Positions 9,469-17,280 of a DNA stretch of 64,000 nucleotides are shown here, piece by piece. The first letter of the stretch is position 1. Every line of letters begins with the position of its first letter. The notes beneath the pieces are model-generated. The model saw only the letters and a list, made by a program, of their open reading frames with translations. It was not told the DNA's origin and did no database searches. Position numbers and translations under genes: made by a program. The stretch is from positions 6,186,001 through 6,250,000 of the forward strand of contig NZ_CP034437.1 of the NCBI RefSeq assembly GCF_003952225.1, read 5' to 3'. Source of the stretch: Paenibacillus albus. GTDB lineage: Bacteria > Bacillota > Bacilli > Paenibacillales > Paenibacillaceae.

Positions 9469-10338
9469 ATGAAGCTAGAGGATTATGCGATTGCGCCTTA
9501 TATTCGGAACTCGGACTATGCAATTCGCCGTCCTTTTTTTCTGGGCGAACGAAGCTTGCTGGATTACATCATTTTTTACGCCCAGGAAGGTCAATTCGAA
9601 ATTCAAATCAATGGCGTGCTTCATGTCGTGAAGGAAGGCGATCTCTGTCTGCTTCAGCCTGGAGACATCCATACGATTAAAGGAATCGGCAATACGATTA
9701 ATCCTTACGTTCACCTTGATTTCTTCTACAATCCACACCGAGAGAGCAGCTTCGTCACCAGACCGGGACAACTGGACATGACACCTTTCTTGGATTTCAT
9801 GCAGCCGCGGCTTCATGATTGCGAGACGTTAAACATTCCCTTCAAGCTCAATACCGCCAATCCGAGCAAGCTAAGAGATCTTACGTTCAAGATCATCGAG
9901 AACTGGCAATTACAAACCTACATCGGAATGATGGAAGCGAATCAGCTTGCCCATGAATGGTTAACGCTCGTGTTCAAGACCTATATGACGCCTGGTCCGC
10001 GAACGCTCACCAACCAGCCGTTCCTAAACTGGATCACGTCCTACTTCGCCTTCCACATATCGGAGCCCATCCATATCGAGGACATGGCGAAGAGAGCCGG
10101 ACTCTCTCCATCCCGCTTCACCGTACTCTTCAAGCAGCATTTTCACATGACTCCGTATCAGTATCTATTGAAGCTGAGAGTGGAGTATGCACAAGAGCTG
10201 TTAAGAGATGGCCTTTCCCTGCAAACGGCAAGCGAATACTGCGGGTTCACGGATGTGCACCACTTCTCCAAAACCTTCAAATCCGCAACGGGCGTGAATC
10301 CCGGCTACTATCGAAGAAATCGCGATAAAGGGCATTGA
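9469..10338 (+). CDS. AraC-family transcriptional regulator (cupin sensor domain)
   Basis: 289-residue regulator. The N-terminal AraC-type cupin (about 15-150) contains GDLCLLQPGDIHTI, a sugar-binding fold signature. The C-terminal pair of helix-turn-helix units (about 195-285) includes MAKRAGLSPSRFTVLFKQHF and CGFTDVHHFSKTFK. I start at 9469, where AAGGA lies 8 nt upstream; the ATG at 9460 overlaps that site. It is divergent from the GH116-GH29 operon and convergent with the Gfo/Idh pair, so the glycosidase operon is its probable target. Confidence 0.88.
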   Translation: MKLEDYAIAPYIRNSDYAIRRPFFLGERSLLDYIIFYAQEGQFEIQINGVLHVVKEGDLCLLQPGDIHTIKGIGNTINPYVHLDFFYNPHRESSFVTRPGQLDMTPFLDFMQPRLHDCETLNIPFKLNTANPSKLRDLTFKIIENWQLQTYIGMMEANQLAHEWLTLVFKTYMTPGPRTLTNQPFLNWITSYFAFHISEPIHIEDMAKRAGLSPSRFTVLFKQHFHMTPYQYLLKLRVEYAQELLRDGLSLQTASEYCGFTDVHHFSKTFKSATGVNPGYYRRNRDKGH

Positions 10339-10364
10339 GCCGCGATTGAACGGCGTGAACAGAA

Positions 10365-10400
10365 GAAGAGCCCCGTACAAATGTACGAGGCCCTTATCTT
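10365..10400. terminator. Bidirectional terminator between convergent genes
   Basis: CCCCGTAC (10371-10378) pairs with GTACGAGG (10383-10390) with one mismatch. The flanks are A-rich on the left and U-rich on the right, so the structure could serve both the AraC gene and the oxidoreductase gene. Confidence 0.55.
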
Positions 10401-10425
10401 ATCTCTTGTCTCTTGTCATTGGCGA

Positions 10426-11412
10426 TTACAGCCCAACCGGCTGTTTAAGCTTATTCGATTCATAACCGGCAAGCGCCACCTGCGCTGCCTTCAAGCCGTC
10501 TTCCCCGGTAATCGGTACCGGCTTCTCTTGCTGCAATGCGTTCACGAAATCTTGAACCATATAGAAGTCCATGTCGTCGCCCCAGAAGGAATAGACGCCT
10601 TTGCCCGTTGCATCGCTGAACAGGTCGTTCTTCTGCGCAAGACCATCAACGGAAATTACGCCTTTCGTGCCGACGATCTCCATCGTGACATCGCCCCAGG
10701 TCGGGAACGACTTCGGACGCGACCAGCTCGTATCGAGCACGGCGAATACGCCGTTATCGAACTTGATGTGAAGCATGCCGGCATCGTCGACCGCAAGCCC
10801 TTCCGTGAACAGCGTTGCGGCATAGCCATAGACTTCCTTCACCGGCGACTTCAAGATCCAGTTCATCAGATCCATGACATGAACCGTGTGGTCTAGAAGC
10901 GCTCCCCCGCCGGAGAGAGTTGGATCGACAAACCAACCGCCCGGGTTGCCGCCATGATTGGTTCCTTTAATTGCAACGATCTCGCCGATCTCTCCGCGGT
11001 CAATCGCTTCTTTGGCGTTGATTACTGCTGCCAAGTAACGACATGGGAAGGCCGTCATCAGCTGGACGCCATTCTCCTTGCAAACGTCGATCATCTGCTG
11101 CATCTCTTCTACCGATACGCCAAGCGGCTTCTCGCAGAGCACATGCTTCTTCGCTTTCGCCGCATCAATGACCAGCTTGGCATGATGCACATTCTCCGAG
11201 CAGATGACGATTGCATCGACATCTTGGGCAAGCAGCTGCTTGTGATCCGCATAATACGGAATACTATGGCGCTCCGCGAGTTCGGCCACACGGCTCTTAT
11301 TGTCATCTGCAATACCGACGATTCGTACATCGGGCAGCTTAAGCAAGCTATTGAAATAGCTGAATGCATGTCCATGCGCGAAGCTGATCATGCCTACCTT
11401 TAACGTTGTCAT
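10426..11412 (-). CDS. Gfo/Idh/MocA-family oxidoreductase (second of tandem pair)
   Basis: 328-residue NAD(P)-dependent sugar or inositol dehydrogenase-like protein. The N-terminal Rossmann fold (about 1-125) shows the family's conserved ICSENVHH and CEKPLGVS segments, with Lys in EKP contacting cofactor and substrate. The C-terminal alpha/beta domain has GGALLDHTVHVMDLMNW, where His acts in catalysis in characterised relatives. A GGGAGG site lies 9 nt before the ATG. It follows its paralogue by 24 nt, so they are co-transcribed. The substrate is unknown; the neighbours suggest a sugar released by the GH116/GH29 enzymes. Confidence 0.88.
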   Translation of the reverse strand: MTTLKVGMISFAHGHAFSYFNSLLKLPDVRIVGIADDNKSRVAELAERHSIPYYADHKQLLAQDVDAIVICSENVHHAKLVIDAAKAKKHVLCEKPLGVSVEEMQQMIDVCKENGVQLMTAFPCRYLAAVINAKEAIDRGEIGEIVAIKGTNHGGNPGGWFVDPTLSGGGALLDHTVHVMDLMNWILKSPVKEVYGYAATLFTEGLAVDDAGMLHIKFDNGVFAVLDTSWSRPKSFPTWGDVTMEIVGTKGVISVDGLAQKNDLFSDATGKGVYSFWGDDMDFYMVQDFVNALQQEKPVPITGEDGLKAAQVALAGYESNKLKQPVGL

Positions 11413-11436
11413 GCTAGTGTCCCTCCCGTTTCATCT

Positions 11437-12414
11437 TCAAAGTACTACGACTTTGCCACTTTGCAAGGATTCGCGCGCAGCTGCTGCAATTTGGAGCGCC
11501 TTGAATGCGTCATGTGCCGTCACAATCGGTTCGCTGCCTGTCTCAATACAGCTCAGGAAATGCTGCAGCTCCTTGAAATAAGGGTCGGTAAAGCCCGGAC
11601 TTTGCGGGATTTCGACGACCTTGTCTCCGCTCTGCGCTTCGGTTGTTTTGCGAATTTGTAACGAGAGCGACTTCATGCTGTCCGTGCTGACCAGTCCTCC
11701 CGAGCCGGAAATTTCAGCCGCATAGCGGAACGAGCCCGGGTAGCCCCAGAATGCCTCCAAATTCGCGACAGCGCCATTCTCAAACACGAGCGTAACTAGC
11801 GCGTAATCCATATCGCCGTTGCAATGTCCCATCGCGTAGACGGACTTCACTTCCCCGATCGTCCATCGCATGAAATCAATGTCATGTACCATGAGATCGA
11901 CGATGACGCCGCCGCTTTTATCCGCTTCCTTGAACCAGCTTCTCGCTTCGCCGGGATGTCCTCCGACACGGCGCGCATTGGCAACCCCTACTTTACCGAT
12001 GAGTCCGGCATCCACCTGCTGCTTGATCTGCGCATATTCCGGGAAGAAGCGCACGACATGGCCGATGAATAAGCGAACGCCATACTCTTCGCAGCATTGA
12101 ATCATCTCGAGTGCGTCTTCCGGATAAAGCGCAATTGGCTTCTCGCAGATGATGTGCTTGCCAGCAGCGGCTGCCTTCACAACCAATTCCTTATGCAGAT
12201 AGGAAGGAACGGCAATGCTGACAGCTTCAAATTCAGCAGACTGGACCATTTCCTCAAAAGAGCCGAATGCAGTCGCGCCTACTTTCTTCGCAGCGTCTAC
12301 CGCTAATTCATAATCGACATCACAGACGCCGGTGAGTTCAACTCCGGGCATCTTCGCATAGCTCTGTGCATGATACTGCCCCATGCCCCCACAGCCAACA
12401 ACCGCTACTTTCAT
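11437..12414 (-). CDS. Gfo/Idh/MocA-family oxidoreductase (first of tandem pair)
   Basis: 325-residue paralogue of the gene that follows. The Rossmann motif GCGGMG is at residues 8-13 in VAVVGCGGMGQYHAQSY, the EKP cofactor motif lies in ICEKPIAL, and the catalytic-domain motif is GGVIVDLMVHDIDFMRW. The ATG at 12414 is preceded by AAAGGG. It heads a two-gene unit, is divergent from an AraC regulator, and shares with it a 130-bp control region holding a palindrome. Two such enzymes in tandem often perform paired oxidation and reduction at one sugar carbon; that is inference here. Confidence 0.88.
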   Translation of the reverse strand: MKVAVVGCGGMGQYHAQSYAKMPGVELTGVCDVDYELAVDAAKKVGATAFGSFEEMVQSAEFEAVSIAVPSYLHKELVVKAAAAGKHIICEKPIALYPEDALEMIQCCEEYGVRLFIGHVVRFFPEYAQIKQQVDAGLIGKVGVANARRVGGHPGEARSWFKEADKSGGVIVDLMVHDIDFMRWTIGEVKSVYAMGHCNGDMDYALVTLVFENGAVANLEAFWGYPGSFRYAAEISGSGGLVSTDSMKSLSLQIRKTTEAQSGDKVVEIPQSPGFTDPYFKELQHFLSCIETGSEPIVTAHDAFKALQIAAAARESLQSGKVVVL

Positions 12415-12487
12415 CTCTCACTCGCCCTTTCAGTTGGTGTATACTATTTAAAGCAATCATAACGATTCAGATAGACTTCATATATGC

Positions 12488-12501
12488 CGAGTTTTAACTC
12501 G
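12488..12501. promoter_or_regulatory. Perfect 6+6 palindrome in divergent Gfo/Idh-AraC control region
   Basis: CGAGTTTTAACTCG has arms CGAGTT and AACTCG around a 2-bp centre, in the 128-bp space between divergent genes. It is a candidate operator; the protein that binds it is not known. Confidence 0.4.
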
Positions 12502-12542
12502 TTTCTATCCAAATTTGCAATTATTCGATAAGGTGAGCGATT

Positions 12543-13439
12543 ATGGTAGAGTCATTTCAAGAGCCGATTCATTATCAGAATGAGCGCTTATGCATGAAGG
12601 TTTGGCAGTTCACTGACCTTCGGACCAAGCAGCCTCTAACAAGCCAATGGCATTATCATAAAGAAGTAGAGTTTATTGTCGTACAAGAGGGCGCGCTGGA
12701 CATCCGTACGCCAGACAACACGTACATCCTCTCCCCGGGAGACGTCGTGCTCATTGGCTCCAACCAGCTTCATCTCAGCAATAAGATTGATGACGTGCCG
12801 CTTGTCTATATCGTGCTTCATCTGGATCTAGGGCCGTATTTCGATGAGGCGATGATGGGGTATTACCGCCATTTCTCCGAAATGGTCAGACCTCTGGAGG
12901 ATCTGAACTACATCTTCGGCGAGAATCCTCGCGTGAAGGAGCAAATCGGTCAGGTCATCATTAACATTCATGATGAGATGATGAACAAGACCAAGGGCTA
13001 TGAAATCGCGATGAGCATGTACGTCAAGCAGCTGCTCCTCACTCTGCTTCGCAATGACGGGCGCGAGCTGCTCCAACCCTTCGAGCATGTTGACGCAGCG
13101 GTGATGCAGCCGATTCTCGACTACGTAGAAACCCATCTCAGCGGCAAGATCGATATGGAGGAAGCTAGCCGAATCGCCGGGATGAGCTACACGTATTTCT
13201 CCAAATTCTTCAAGAAATGCGTCGGCGTTTCGTTTACCTATTACGTCAATAGGCAGCGCATTCGCAGAGCCGAGCAGCTTCTGATTACGAAGAACATGAT
13301 CATCGGAGATATTGCCACTGAGGTCGGAATCGAGAATATGACGCATTTCTATGAGTTATTCAAGCGGTTCACAGGCAGCACGCCGAAGCACTATGTTCGG
13401 AAGCTGCGATATACGAAAGAAGAGGTCGACCAGTTATAA
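12543..13439 (+). CDS. AraC-family transcriptional regulator
   Basis: 298-residue regulator. The cupin sensor domain (about 30-120) contains WHYHKEVEFIVVQEG and GDVVLIGSNQLH. The C-terminal HTH pair (about 190-290) includes EASRIAGMSYTYFSKFFKKCVG and VGIENMTHFYELFKRF, ending with TPKHY. The ATG has AAGGTGA 6 nt upstream. It is divergent from the tandem oxidoreductases, its likely targets. Its last codons form the left arm of its own terminator. Confidence 0.88.
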   Translation: MVESFQEPIHYQNERLCMKVWQFTDLRTKQPLTSQWHYHKEVEFIVVQEGALDIRTPDNTYILSPGDVVLIGSNQLHLSNKIDDVPLVYIVLHLDLGPYFDEAMMGYYRHFSEMVRPLEDLNYIFGENPRVKEQIGQVIINIHDEMMNKTKGYEIAMSMYVKQLLLTLLRNDGRELLQPFEHVDAAVMQPILDYVETHLSGKIDMEEASRIAGMSYTYFSKFFKKCVGVSFTYYVNRQRIRRAEQLLITKNMIIGDIATEVGIENMTHFYELFKRFTGSTPKHYVRKLRYTKEEVDQL

Positions 13440-13467
13440 CGATAACGGGTTGACCTCTTCTTTTATT
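13418..13467 (+). terminator. Intrinsic terminator overlapping AraC gene end
   Basis: AGAAGAGGTC at the end of the coding region pairs with GACCTCTTCT (from 13452), and TTTTATT follows. Confidence 0.75.
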
Positions 13468-14074
13468 ATCCCAACGTTAATCCCTCTTCCAACATAGCCA
13501 TTGCTTCATCGACCTTCTCCATAAACTTGGCGTCTTCATGGTCGAGACAATATTCCTGCACAGCCATAACTGCCCCTAGGATGGCTCCGGATAAAGTCAT
13601 GACTTTGAAATCATTCTTCGGAATGCGAAGCCGCTCGGATAAAATCTCCGTAAACACCTTCAGCGTATCATTCGTCTGCAAGAGAGACGCTGCCCGAAGC
13701 TCCGGAACGCTCCTCGTCAACTTAATCCGCTCCTCAAGCGCCACCTTCTCTTCTTCCGAAATCTCGTCGAAGCCTTCCCGCATCGCTGCCCGAAACGCCT
13801 GAATCGGGGTCAGCTTAGGAGACTGCCGCTGAAAAGCTCGGATCAGAATGGGATCGTAATCATCCTCCAGCACCAGTGCTTCCTTCGTTGCAAAATAACG
13901 GAAAAAGGTGCTCGGCGAAATCTCGCTCGCTTCTGCAATTTGCTCAATTGTCGTCGCTTGATAGCCCTGCTCCTTGAATAGACGCAGCGCGTGCTGCTGA
14001 AGCGTCAAGCGCGTCTTTTTCTTCTTCTTCTCGCGAAGTCCGATCTTCATCGGCAATAGGTCACCAGAGTACAT
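13466..14074 (-). CDS. TetR-family repressor
   Basis: 202-residue regulator. The N-terminal HTH (about 25-65) reads TIEQIAEASEISPSTFFRYFATKEAL, a clear TetR recognition helix, preceded by a lysine-rich arm. The C-terminal ligand domain is helical. The ATG at 14074 has AAGGAG 8 nt upstream and lies 29 nt after the exporter stop, so the pair is one operon. It most likely represses the exporter until a toxic compound binds. Confidence 0.88.
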   Translation of the reverse strand: MYSGDLLPMKIGLREKKKKKTRLTLQQHALRLFKEQGYQATTIEQIAEASEISPSTFFRYFATKEALVLEDDYDPILIRAFQRQSPKLTPIQAFRAAMREGFDEISEEEKVALEERIKLTRSVPELRAASLLQTNDTLKVFTEILSERLRIPKNDFKVMTLSGAILGAVMAVQEYCLDHEDAKFMEKVDEAMAMLEEGLTLG

Positions 14075-14103
14075 GGCCTTAACTCCTTATCTGCAATGCA
14101 TAA

Positions 14104-15636
14104 TTAAGCTTCGATCGTTGGCGTACCTCCCGCTGACGCGTGGGCGTCTTTCTTCTCGGATACGATCAGCACTTCCTTCTTGAGGAAGAAGCAGATGACG
14201 AATACGACCAACACGAAGACAAATGAAATCTGGTACAGATGCTGAAAAGCACCCGAGAACACCGCTTTTATCTGTTCGACTAACCCTGCGTCAAGCCCCT
14301 TTGGGATACCGCCTTGAGCGGCATGGCTTAATTGCTCCACATTCTCTTCCGGCAGCGAGCCAGTAAGCTTGCTCATCCCGGAAGTAATTCTCGACGCAAG
14401 CAAGCTGCCGAATACGCTGACGCCGATAGTCAGGCCGAAGGATTGGAACAATGTCACCGACGTTAACGCAATGCCGCTGTTCTCTTTCTCGACGGATTCC
14501 TGTACAACCAGGTTGTTATTAAACAATACCCCGAAGCCAAGGCCGAGAATGAGGAAGAACACAATAATCTCAATTATACCGGAATGTGCCGTAAGTCCAG
14601 TCATCAGATAGAACGCGATCGCCGGCATCACCATCGACACGACGAATATATACCGGTAAGGAAGCTTTGTCATCATTCTACCAGAAATGACACTGGAGAG
14701 CACTGCTCCTACCATTAACGGCATCGTCAGATAACCGGAGGCGATTGGCGTCAGGTCTAGCACGTTTTGAGCGAAGAACGGGAACGATGCGAAGGAACCC
14801 ATCAGACCGATCATCATGATGAAGATAATAAGCGAGATCAAGACAAACGTACGGTTCTTGAACAGATGCATGGGCAGAATCGGTTCCTTCGCTCTCCGTT
14901 CGACGAGCACGAAGACGACAAGCAGAGCTGCTCCAAGCCCCCATAAGCTAATCAGCACCGGCGAGCTCCAAGCAAAGCCTTCTGTTTCATGAAGCACTGG
15001 CGTAATTAGAAGTGAAATAATCGCCCCCACCAGCAGCAAAGCACCCGCCCAGTCGATGCTTGCCGCCTTGTTCCCCTTTGATTCCTGAAGTCCCGCGGAA
15101 AGGACAATCGCCGCCAGCACGCCGACCGGAATGTTCACCCAGAATATCCAATGCCACGAAATATGCTGCGTAAAATAGCCGCCGATCAGCGGTCCAAGCA
15201 GCTGCGGAATGAACATAATCGCTCCAAAGATACCCTGCGCCTTGGCGCGTTGTTCAACTGTGAAGATATCTCCGAAGATCACCATGGCGAGCGGCATTAA
15301 TCCGCCTGCTCCAATCCCCTGTATGCCGCGTCCAAGCAGCAGCACAGGCATCGTACCCGCAAAGCCGCTAATGACCGATCCTGCAATAAACAAGCTCATG
15401 CTCACGATGTAAATCCGCTTCCGTCCGTACAAATCAGCCAGCTTCCCCAGAATCGGCATGAATGACGTCATCGTCAGCATATAAATGCCAGCCACCCAGC
15501 CGTACAGCGATAATCCGTTCAGATCACGGATAATCGTCGGCAATGCCGTATTCACGACGGTCTCATCCAGCTCAGAGAACACGAAGCCGATGAGCAGCCC
15601 CGTCACAATAAGTGCTTTATTATTCGTGCGTGTCAA
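14104..15636 (-). CDS. MFS multidrug exporter, DHA2/EmrB-QacA type (14 TM)
   Basis: 510-residue proton-driven efflux pump with about 14 hydrophobic segments. Family motifs include GFVFSELDETVVNTALPTI in TM1, LGKLADLYGRKRIY between TM2 and TM3 (motif A), and GIGAGGLMPL (motif B region). I choose a TTG start at 15636, 7 nt after AGGAGG and followed by TRTNNKALIV; this gives the usual length for the family. A longer frame to 15666 has its start upstream of that site. The TetR gene follows directly. Substrate unknown. Confidence 0.88.
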   Translation of the reverse strand: MTRTNNKALIVTGLLIGFVFSELDETVVNTALPTIIRDLNGLSLYGWVAGIYMLTMTSFMPILGKLADLYGRKRIYIVSMSLFIAGSVISGFAGTMPVLLLGRGIQGIGAGGLMPLAMVIFGDIFTVEQRAKAQGIFGAIMFIPQLLGPLIGGYFTQHISWHWIFWVNIPVGVLAAIVLSAGLQESKGNKAASIDWAGALLLVGAIISLLITPVLHETEGFAWSSPVLISLWGLGAALLVVFVLVERRAKEPILPMHLFKNRTFVLISLIIFIMMIGLMGSFASFPFFAQNVLDLTPIASGYLTMPLMVGAVLSSVISGRMMTKLPYRYIFVVSMVMPAIAFYLMTGLTAHSGIIEIIVFFLILGLGFGVLFNNNLVVQESVEKENSGIALTSVTLFQSFGLTIGVSVFGSLLASRITSGMSKLTGSLPEENVEQLSHAAQGGIPKGLDAGLVEQIKAVFSGAFQHLYQISFVFVLVVFVICFFLKKEVLIVSEKKDAHASAGGTPTIEA

Positions 15637-15677
15637 AATAAACCCTCCTACATAGTCATGTCGCAATCCATAATGAG

Positions 15678-15706
15678 AGTTTATATAAAATGATAGTTAC
15701 TGTCAA
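15678..15706 (-). promoter_or_regulatory. Candidate promoter of exporter-TetR operon
   Basis: On the minus strand TTGACA (15701-15706) is followed 17 bp later by TAAACT (15678-15683), with TATAAA also close by. An AT-rich imperfect dyad around 15708-15725 just upstream could be the TetR operator. Confidence 0.5.
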
Positions 15707-15806
15707 TTTAAATAAGCATTCATTTTTTGCAATCCAAACACTACGAACCTCTCGACACGGTCCTCCGCCGTGAACCATTATGACTTCTTAGAGAAAAGGA
15801 CTGTGG

Positions 15807-15844
15807 AAAAATCAAAAAGGCAAACTCTCGATTGAGAGATTGCC
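15807..15844 (-). terminator. Intrinsic terminator after IDEAL-domain gene
   Basis: GGCAAACTCTC (15819-15829) pairs with GAGAGATTGCC (15834-15844) with one A-A mismatch and a GATT loop. The minus-strand tail is TTTTTGATTTTT. Confidence 0.85.
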
Positions 15845-15861
15845 TGAGTTGCCTAGATTGC

Positions 15862-16161
15862 CTATTGCGATTCATAATTGAGTTTATAAACTAATTCTTC
15901 AAACCATTTCTCATCTTGCAAGTCTAATGCCAAGTCAATCAAGTGCAGCAAGCTGCTTTTGTAGGGCAGCACTTCAAAGCCATCTTCACTTGAAACGATA
16001 ATTCTATTCGAAATCGGGCTCTCGAACACATAGGACGGCAGCTGAAAATAATACTCCACGCCTTTAAAGACCGCAATTTCCCCGTTGTAGATTGGGTTAT
16101 TGGCGGAAACCACTTTGCATAAATCCCCAGCATTTAAATGAATAAAACAGCTGATATACAT
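15862..16161 (-). CDS. Small IDEAL-domain protein
   Basis: 99-residue cytosolic protein. The C-terminal 25 residues (LIDLALDLQDEKWFEEL) fit the IDEAL domain, a short helix found in small Bacilli proteins of poorly known role. The N-terminal 65 residues are beta-rich (GEIAVFKGVEYYFQLPSYVF). The ATG at 16161 has GGGTGA 5 nt upstream; a GTG at 16168-16170 overlaps it. It stands alone with its own terminator. Function unknown. Confidence 0.7.
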   Translation of the reverse strand: MYISCFIHLNAGDLCKVVSANNPIYNGEIAVFKGVEYYFQLPSYVFESPISNRIIVSSEDGFEVLPYKSSLLHLIDLALDLQDEKWFEELVYKLNYESQ

Positions 16162-16290
16162 TCTTATCACCCAACTTAAACCTTATTATAGGGATGAAAT
16201 GAGCTCATGTATAATATATAAACCTTCATATGATATAGATCAAGAGTTATCAGATAGGACTGCGACTTCACACTCCTATTGAAATTTAAC

Positions 16291-16321
16291 TTGACCTGAA
16301 AAGCTTTTCATAAATTATGCT
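16291..16321 (+). promoter_or_regulatory. Candidate promoter of HAD gene with perfect 14-bp palindrome
   Basis: TTGACC (16291-16296) and a -10 of ATTATG (17-bp spacer) or TATGCT (19-bp spacer) lie about 60 bp before the HAD start. The palindrome TGAAAAGCTTTTCA (16297-16310) fills the spacer, a position where a bound protein would block the polymerase. Confidence 0.45.
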
Positions 16322-16377
16322 ACTCTATAGAGCGAATTCGCGCGGCGCCAGGCTGCGCAGCACATGGAGGTTTGAAT

Positions 16378-17157
16378 ATGCTAAACACGGACAAAATCGT
16401 GTTCTTCGATCTAGACGGAACACTACTCGATGAAAATAAAGAAATCCTCGCTTCCACCAAGGATGCGATTCGTTCTCTTCAAGAGAAAGGGATTTATACC
16501 GCTCTCGCGACGGGCCGGACTCCAAACTCCTTCGATTGGATTCTTCGCGAGACGAATATCGATACCTATGTTTCCATTAACGGACAGTATGTCGTGTTTG
16601 AAAGTAACGAGCTGTTCTCGGACTCGCTCCCCATGGCGATGCTGCGAGAGATTGACCAATTAACACGGGATAATGGACACGCATTAGCCTATTGCAGCCA
16701 TAAAGGAATTACGGTTAATCAGCCGAATCATCCGCTTATCTGGGATGGATTTAAAGCGTGGAAAGCGAATTATCCCGCTTATGATCCGAATTTCCATGAA
16801 CACTCCGCCGTCCATCAGCTGGGTCTATTCTGTTCGAATGATGAGAAGCTTCTGTATGCGGACCGATTCGCGGATTACAGCTTCATCCAGTGGCGCGCAA
16901 CCGCTTGGGATGTCCTTCCGAAGCATGCTTCCAAAGCATCCGGCATAGCAAAGCTTCTCGATAAAATGGGATTCAAAGCGGAGAATTGTTACGCATTCGG
17001 CGACGGACTGAACGATATCGAGATGTTTAAATATGTAGGAACAGCTGTCGCTATGGGCAACGCCGACGACGAGGTCAAACAAGTCGCAGATATGATTACT
17101 TCTTCGAATGCCGAGGATGGCATTCGGAACGGATTGGTACAGCTGGGACTGCTATAA
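16378..17157 (+). CDS. Cof-type HAD-IIB phosphatase
   Basis: 259-residue haloacid dehalogenase-like hydrolase, probably removing phosphate from sugar phosphates or nucleotides. Motif I is FFDLDGTLL (nucleophile and acid/base Asp), motif II is TGRTP, and motif IV is FGDGLNDIEM, which binds Mg. A large C2 cap lies between motifs II and III, as in the Cof/YidA group. The ATG at 16378 has GGAGG 7 nt upstream; the TTG at 16372 is too close to that site. It is a single-gene unit. Confidence 0.88.
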   Translation: MLNTDKIVFFDLDGTLLDENKEILASTKDAIRSLQEKGIYTALATGRTPNSFDWILRETNIDTYVSINGQYVVFESNELFSDSLPMAMLREIDQLTRDNGHALAYCSHKGITVNQPNHPLIWDGFKAWKANYPAYDPNFHEHSAVHQLGLFCSNDEKLLYADRFADYSFIQWRATAWDVLPKHASKASGIAKLLDKMGFKAENCYAFGDGLNDIEMFKYVGTAVAMGNADDEVKQVADMITSSNAEDGIRNGLVQLGLL

Positions 17158-17175
17158 TAGCTCGCATAACTACAA

Positions 17176-17232
17176 AGACTCCCTTATTAGCAGCAGGCTG
17201 CAATTGCACACCTGACTGCCGGAAGGGAGTCT
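17176..17232 (+). terminator. Long hairpin terminator after HAD gene
   Basis: AGACTCCCTT (17176-17185) pairs with AAGGGAGTCT (17223-17232). Inner segments GCAGCAGG and CCTGACTGC can also pair. ATTCGTGTTT follows. It lies between convergent genes. Confidence 0.65.
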
Positions 17233-17280
17233 ATTCGTGTTTCGTTAGTTTCACTTGTTGCTACATACTACGGCAATGCT

